64,000 nucleotides of DNA, from NCBI GenBank assembly GCA_002308995.1, contig DBWQ01000023.1:14642-78641 (forward strand), read 5' to 3'. The notes beneath the pieces are model-generated. The model did no database searches. It was given only the letters and a program-made list of their open reading frames with translations, and was not told the DNA's origin. Position numbers and translations under genes: made by a program. Positions 62,702 through 64,000 of the stretch are shown one piece after another. Origin of the DNA: Clostridiales bacterium UBA1234. GTDB lineage: Bacteria; Bacillota; Clostridia; TANB77; UBA1234. Positions within the stretch are counted from its first letter, which is position 1. Every line of letters starts with the position of its first letter.

Positions 62702-64000
62702 CTATTCTTCGAAGTATTTTCTCTCATGATAACTTGTATGAAGTAGCTCATGTGCTCTATGGCTTCCTGGTTTTTCTAAATACTCTGCATAGATTTGTTT
62801 GATGACTGGATTTTCGTGAGATTTTCTAACACCTAGTTCTTTATCGGCTTTATATAATGCTGCTTTTCTTAAACCATGGATATCCACTGTTGCACGTGTT
62901 TTGCTATCATGAATTGGTTGTCCACCGCCTGTTACACATCCGCCTGGGCATGCCATAATTTCTACAAAATGATATGGTGCATTGCCAGCTTTAATCATCT
63001 CCATAATCTTACCTGCATTGGCAAGACCATTCGCGATAGCCACTTTGACATCGGTATCACCAATTTTAACCGTAGCTTCTTTGATGCCATTTAGTTCGCC
63101 ACGTACATCTTCAAATTCAATCTTCTCAAGTTCTTTTCCTGTCATAATCTCCGATACAGTACGAAGGGCTGCTTCCATTACACCACCGGTTGTTCCAAAG
63201 ATAACACCTGCACCACTAGCAGCGCCCATTGGATTATCAAACTCTGCTTCTTCAATATTAGCAAGATCAACGCCTGCTTCTTTCATCATACGAGCAGCTT
63301 CTCTTGTTGTTAAAACAGCGTCCACATCACGAAGACCATTGACTTTCATCTCATCTCTTTCGCACTCTGCTTTCTTGGCAACGCAAGGCATTACAGATAC
63401 CACAAACATCTTCTTTGGATCAATGCCTTCTTTTTCTGCAAAGTAAGTTTTTAATAGTGCACCAAACATTTGATGAGGAGATTTTGCAGTAGATAGATGA
63501 GGAAGTAATTCTGGATAACTACTTTCTGCATATCTTACCCATCCTGGGCTACATGATGTAATCATTGGAAGCACACCGCCGTTTTGAATTCTTTCAATCA
63601 GCTCGGTTCCCTCTTCCATAATCGTAAAGTCTGCACCGGTATCAGTATCAAATACTTTATCAAAACCAATTCTCTTAAGTCCTGCAACCATTTTGCCTGT
63701 TACTAATGTTCCAATTGGCATACCAAATTCTTCGCCAATGGCAGCTCTTACTGCTGGAGCTGTTTGCACTACCACATATGTTTCTGGATCTTGAAGTGCT
63801 CTCCATACCGCTTTGGTGGCATCTTTCTCACGAAGGGCACCTGTTGGACAAGCGACAATACATTGTCCGCAAAGTGAACATGGTACATCATTTAATGATT
63901 TATCACAAGCGGCGCCAATCTTTGCTTTGAAGCCTCTATTCATGGTATCGATAGCACCCACTTGTTGTACTTTTTTACAAGTTGCTACACATCTCTTACA
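62702..64000 (-). CDS. hydA: [FeFe] hydrogenase catalytic subunit, 5' end beyond window
   Basis: Reduces protons to H2 with electrons from ferredoxin or NADH. The frame is open to the window edge, so the N-terminus is missing. Visible parts: a ferredoxin-like region with CKRCVATC and CSLCGQCIVACPTGALRE, then the three H-cluster signatures TSCSPGW, MPCVAKKAECER and MACPGGCVTGGGQP. The C-terminal end is complete. It indicates fermentative, strictly anaerobic metabolism. Maturases are not in the window. Confidence 0.96.
   Translation of the reverse strand, partial: CKRCVATCKKVQQVGAIDTMNRGFKAKIGAACDKSLNDVPCSLCGQCIVACPTGALREKDATKAVWRALQDPETYVVVQTAPAVRAAIGEEFGMPIGTLVTGKMVAGLKRIGFDKVFDTDTGADFTIMEEGTELIERIQNGGVLPMITSCSPGWVRYAESSYPELLPHLSTAKSPHQMFGALLKTYFAEKEGIDPKKMFVVSVMPCVAKKAECERDEMKVNGLRDVDAVLTTREAARMMKEAGVDLANIEEAEFDNPMGAASGAGVIFGTTGGVMEAALRTVSEIMTGKELEKIEFEDVRGELNGIKEATVKIGDTDVKVAIANGLANAGKIMEMIKAGNAPYHFVEIMACPGGCVTGGGQPIHDSKTRATVDIHGLRKAALYKADKELGVRKSHENPVIKQIYAEYLEKPGSHRAHELLHTSYHERKYFEE

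Noticed and set aside
1..64000. Simple reassignment of CGG to another amino acid
   Set aside because: A one-for-one reassignment would keep the frame. At every in-frame CGG the frame changes by +1 and one glycine fits.

Overview
This 64 kb window looks like a chromosomal segment of a low-GC, Gram-positive, anaerobic member of the Bacillota (Clostridia-like, probably uncultured). The evidence is AT-rich coding, strong AGGAGG ribosome sites, TTGACA/TATAAT promoters with 17 bp spacers, a T-box leader, a 6S RNA, a Spo0E-like phosphatase, a DNPR-type MurE, a rubrerythrin and an [FeFe] hydrogenase. No tRNA, rRNA, CRISPR array, prophage or transposase gene was seen.

Layout. 1-4 kb: ABC-2 type exporter (permease cut by the window edge), a papain-like protein and rubrerythrin. 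4-8 kb: secreted glycoside-hydrolase-like protein, 6S RNA and an SLH-domain surface protein. 8-11.5 kb: ileS with its Ile T-box. 11.5-19.4 kb: two tandem YYY-family (DUF2298-like) membrane proteins and two related membrane-anchored proteins. 19.4-27.6 kb: dnaE, rluB, glgA, rluD, lspA and an unknown gene, then divergent dxs. 29.9-32 kb: MgtC-like protein and a cation/proton antiporter. 32-40.7 kb: a division and cell-wall (dcw) cluster mraZ-rsmH-ftsL-like-pbp-murE-mraY-ftsW. 40.8-44.4 kb: Spo0E-like gene, lgt and an M16 peptidase pair. 44.6-56.5 kb: a complete-looking type IV pilus locus (three major-type pilins, pilC, pilB, three minor pilins, pilD, an unknown gene, pilO-like, a pilM-pilN fusion and a secreted protein). 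56.6-64 kb: cysteine desulfurase, nucleoside-kinase-like gene, CDF transporter, smpB, maf, an NfnB/GltD-like oxidoreductase, a small coiled-coil protein and the [FeFe] hydrogenase.

The main discovery concerns decoding. Eight conserved genes (papain-like, rluB, dxs, antiporter, ftsW, lgt, pilB, pilD) are each split into two or three open frames. Ten +1 shifts are needed to restore them. At all ten, the codon at the break is an in-frame CGG followed by A or T, and dropping only its C gives GGA or GGT and restores the family sequence with exactly one glycine. Reading all other genes by eye I found no in-frame CGG, although CGG is common in the other two phases. CGG therefore behaves as a constitutive +1 frameshift signal, or CGGN acts as a four-base glycine codon, rather than as arginine. 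The affected genes include essential ones, so these are not simple pseudogenes.

Other points of interest are the 6S RNA, the Ile T-box, MraZ boxes at mraZ, a structured pilin leader, two giant hairpin elements with a related core, an inverted-repeat pair around the kinase/CDF genes, and a palindrome that encodes the same KEFD-stop ending for SmpB and Maf on opposite strands.
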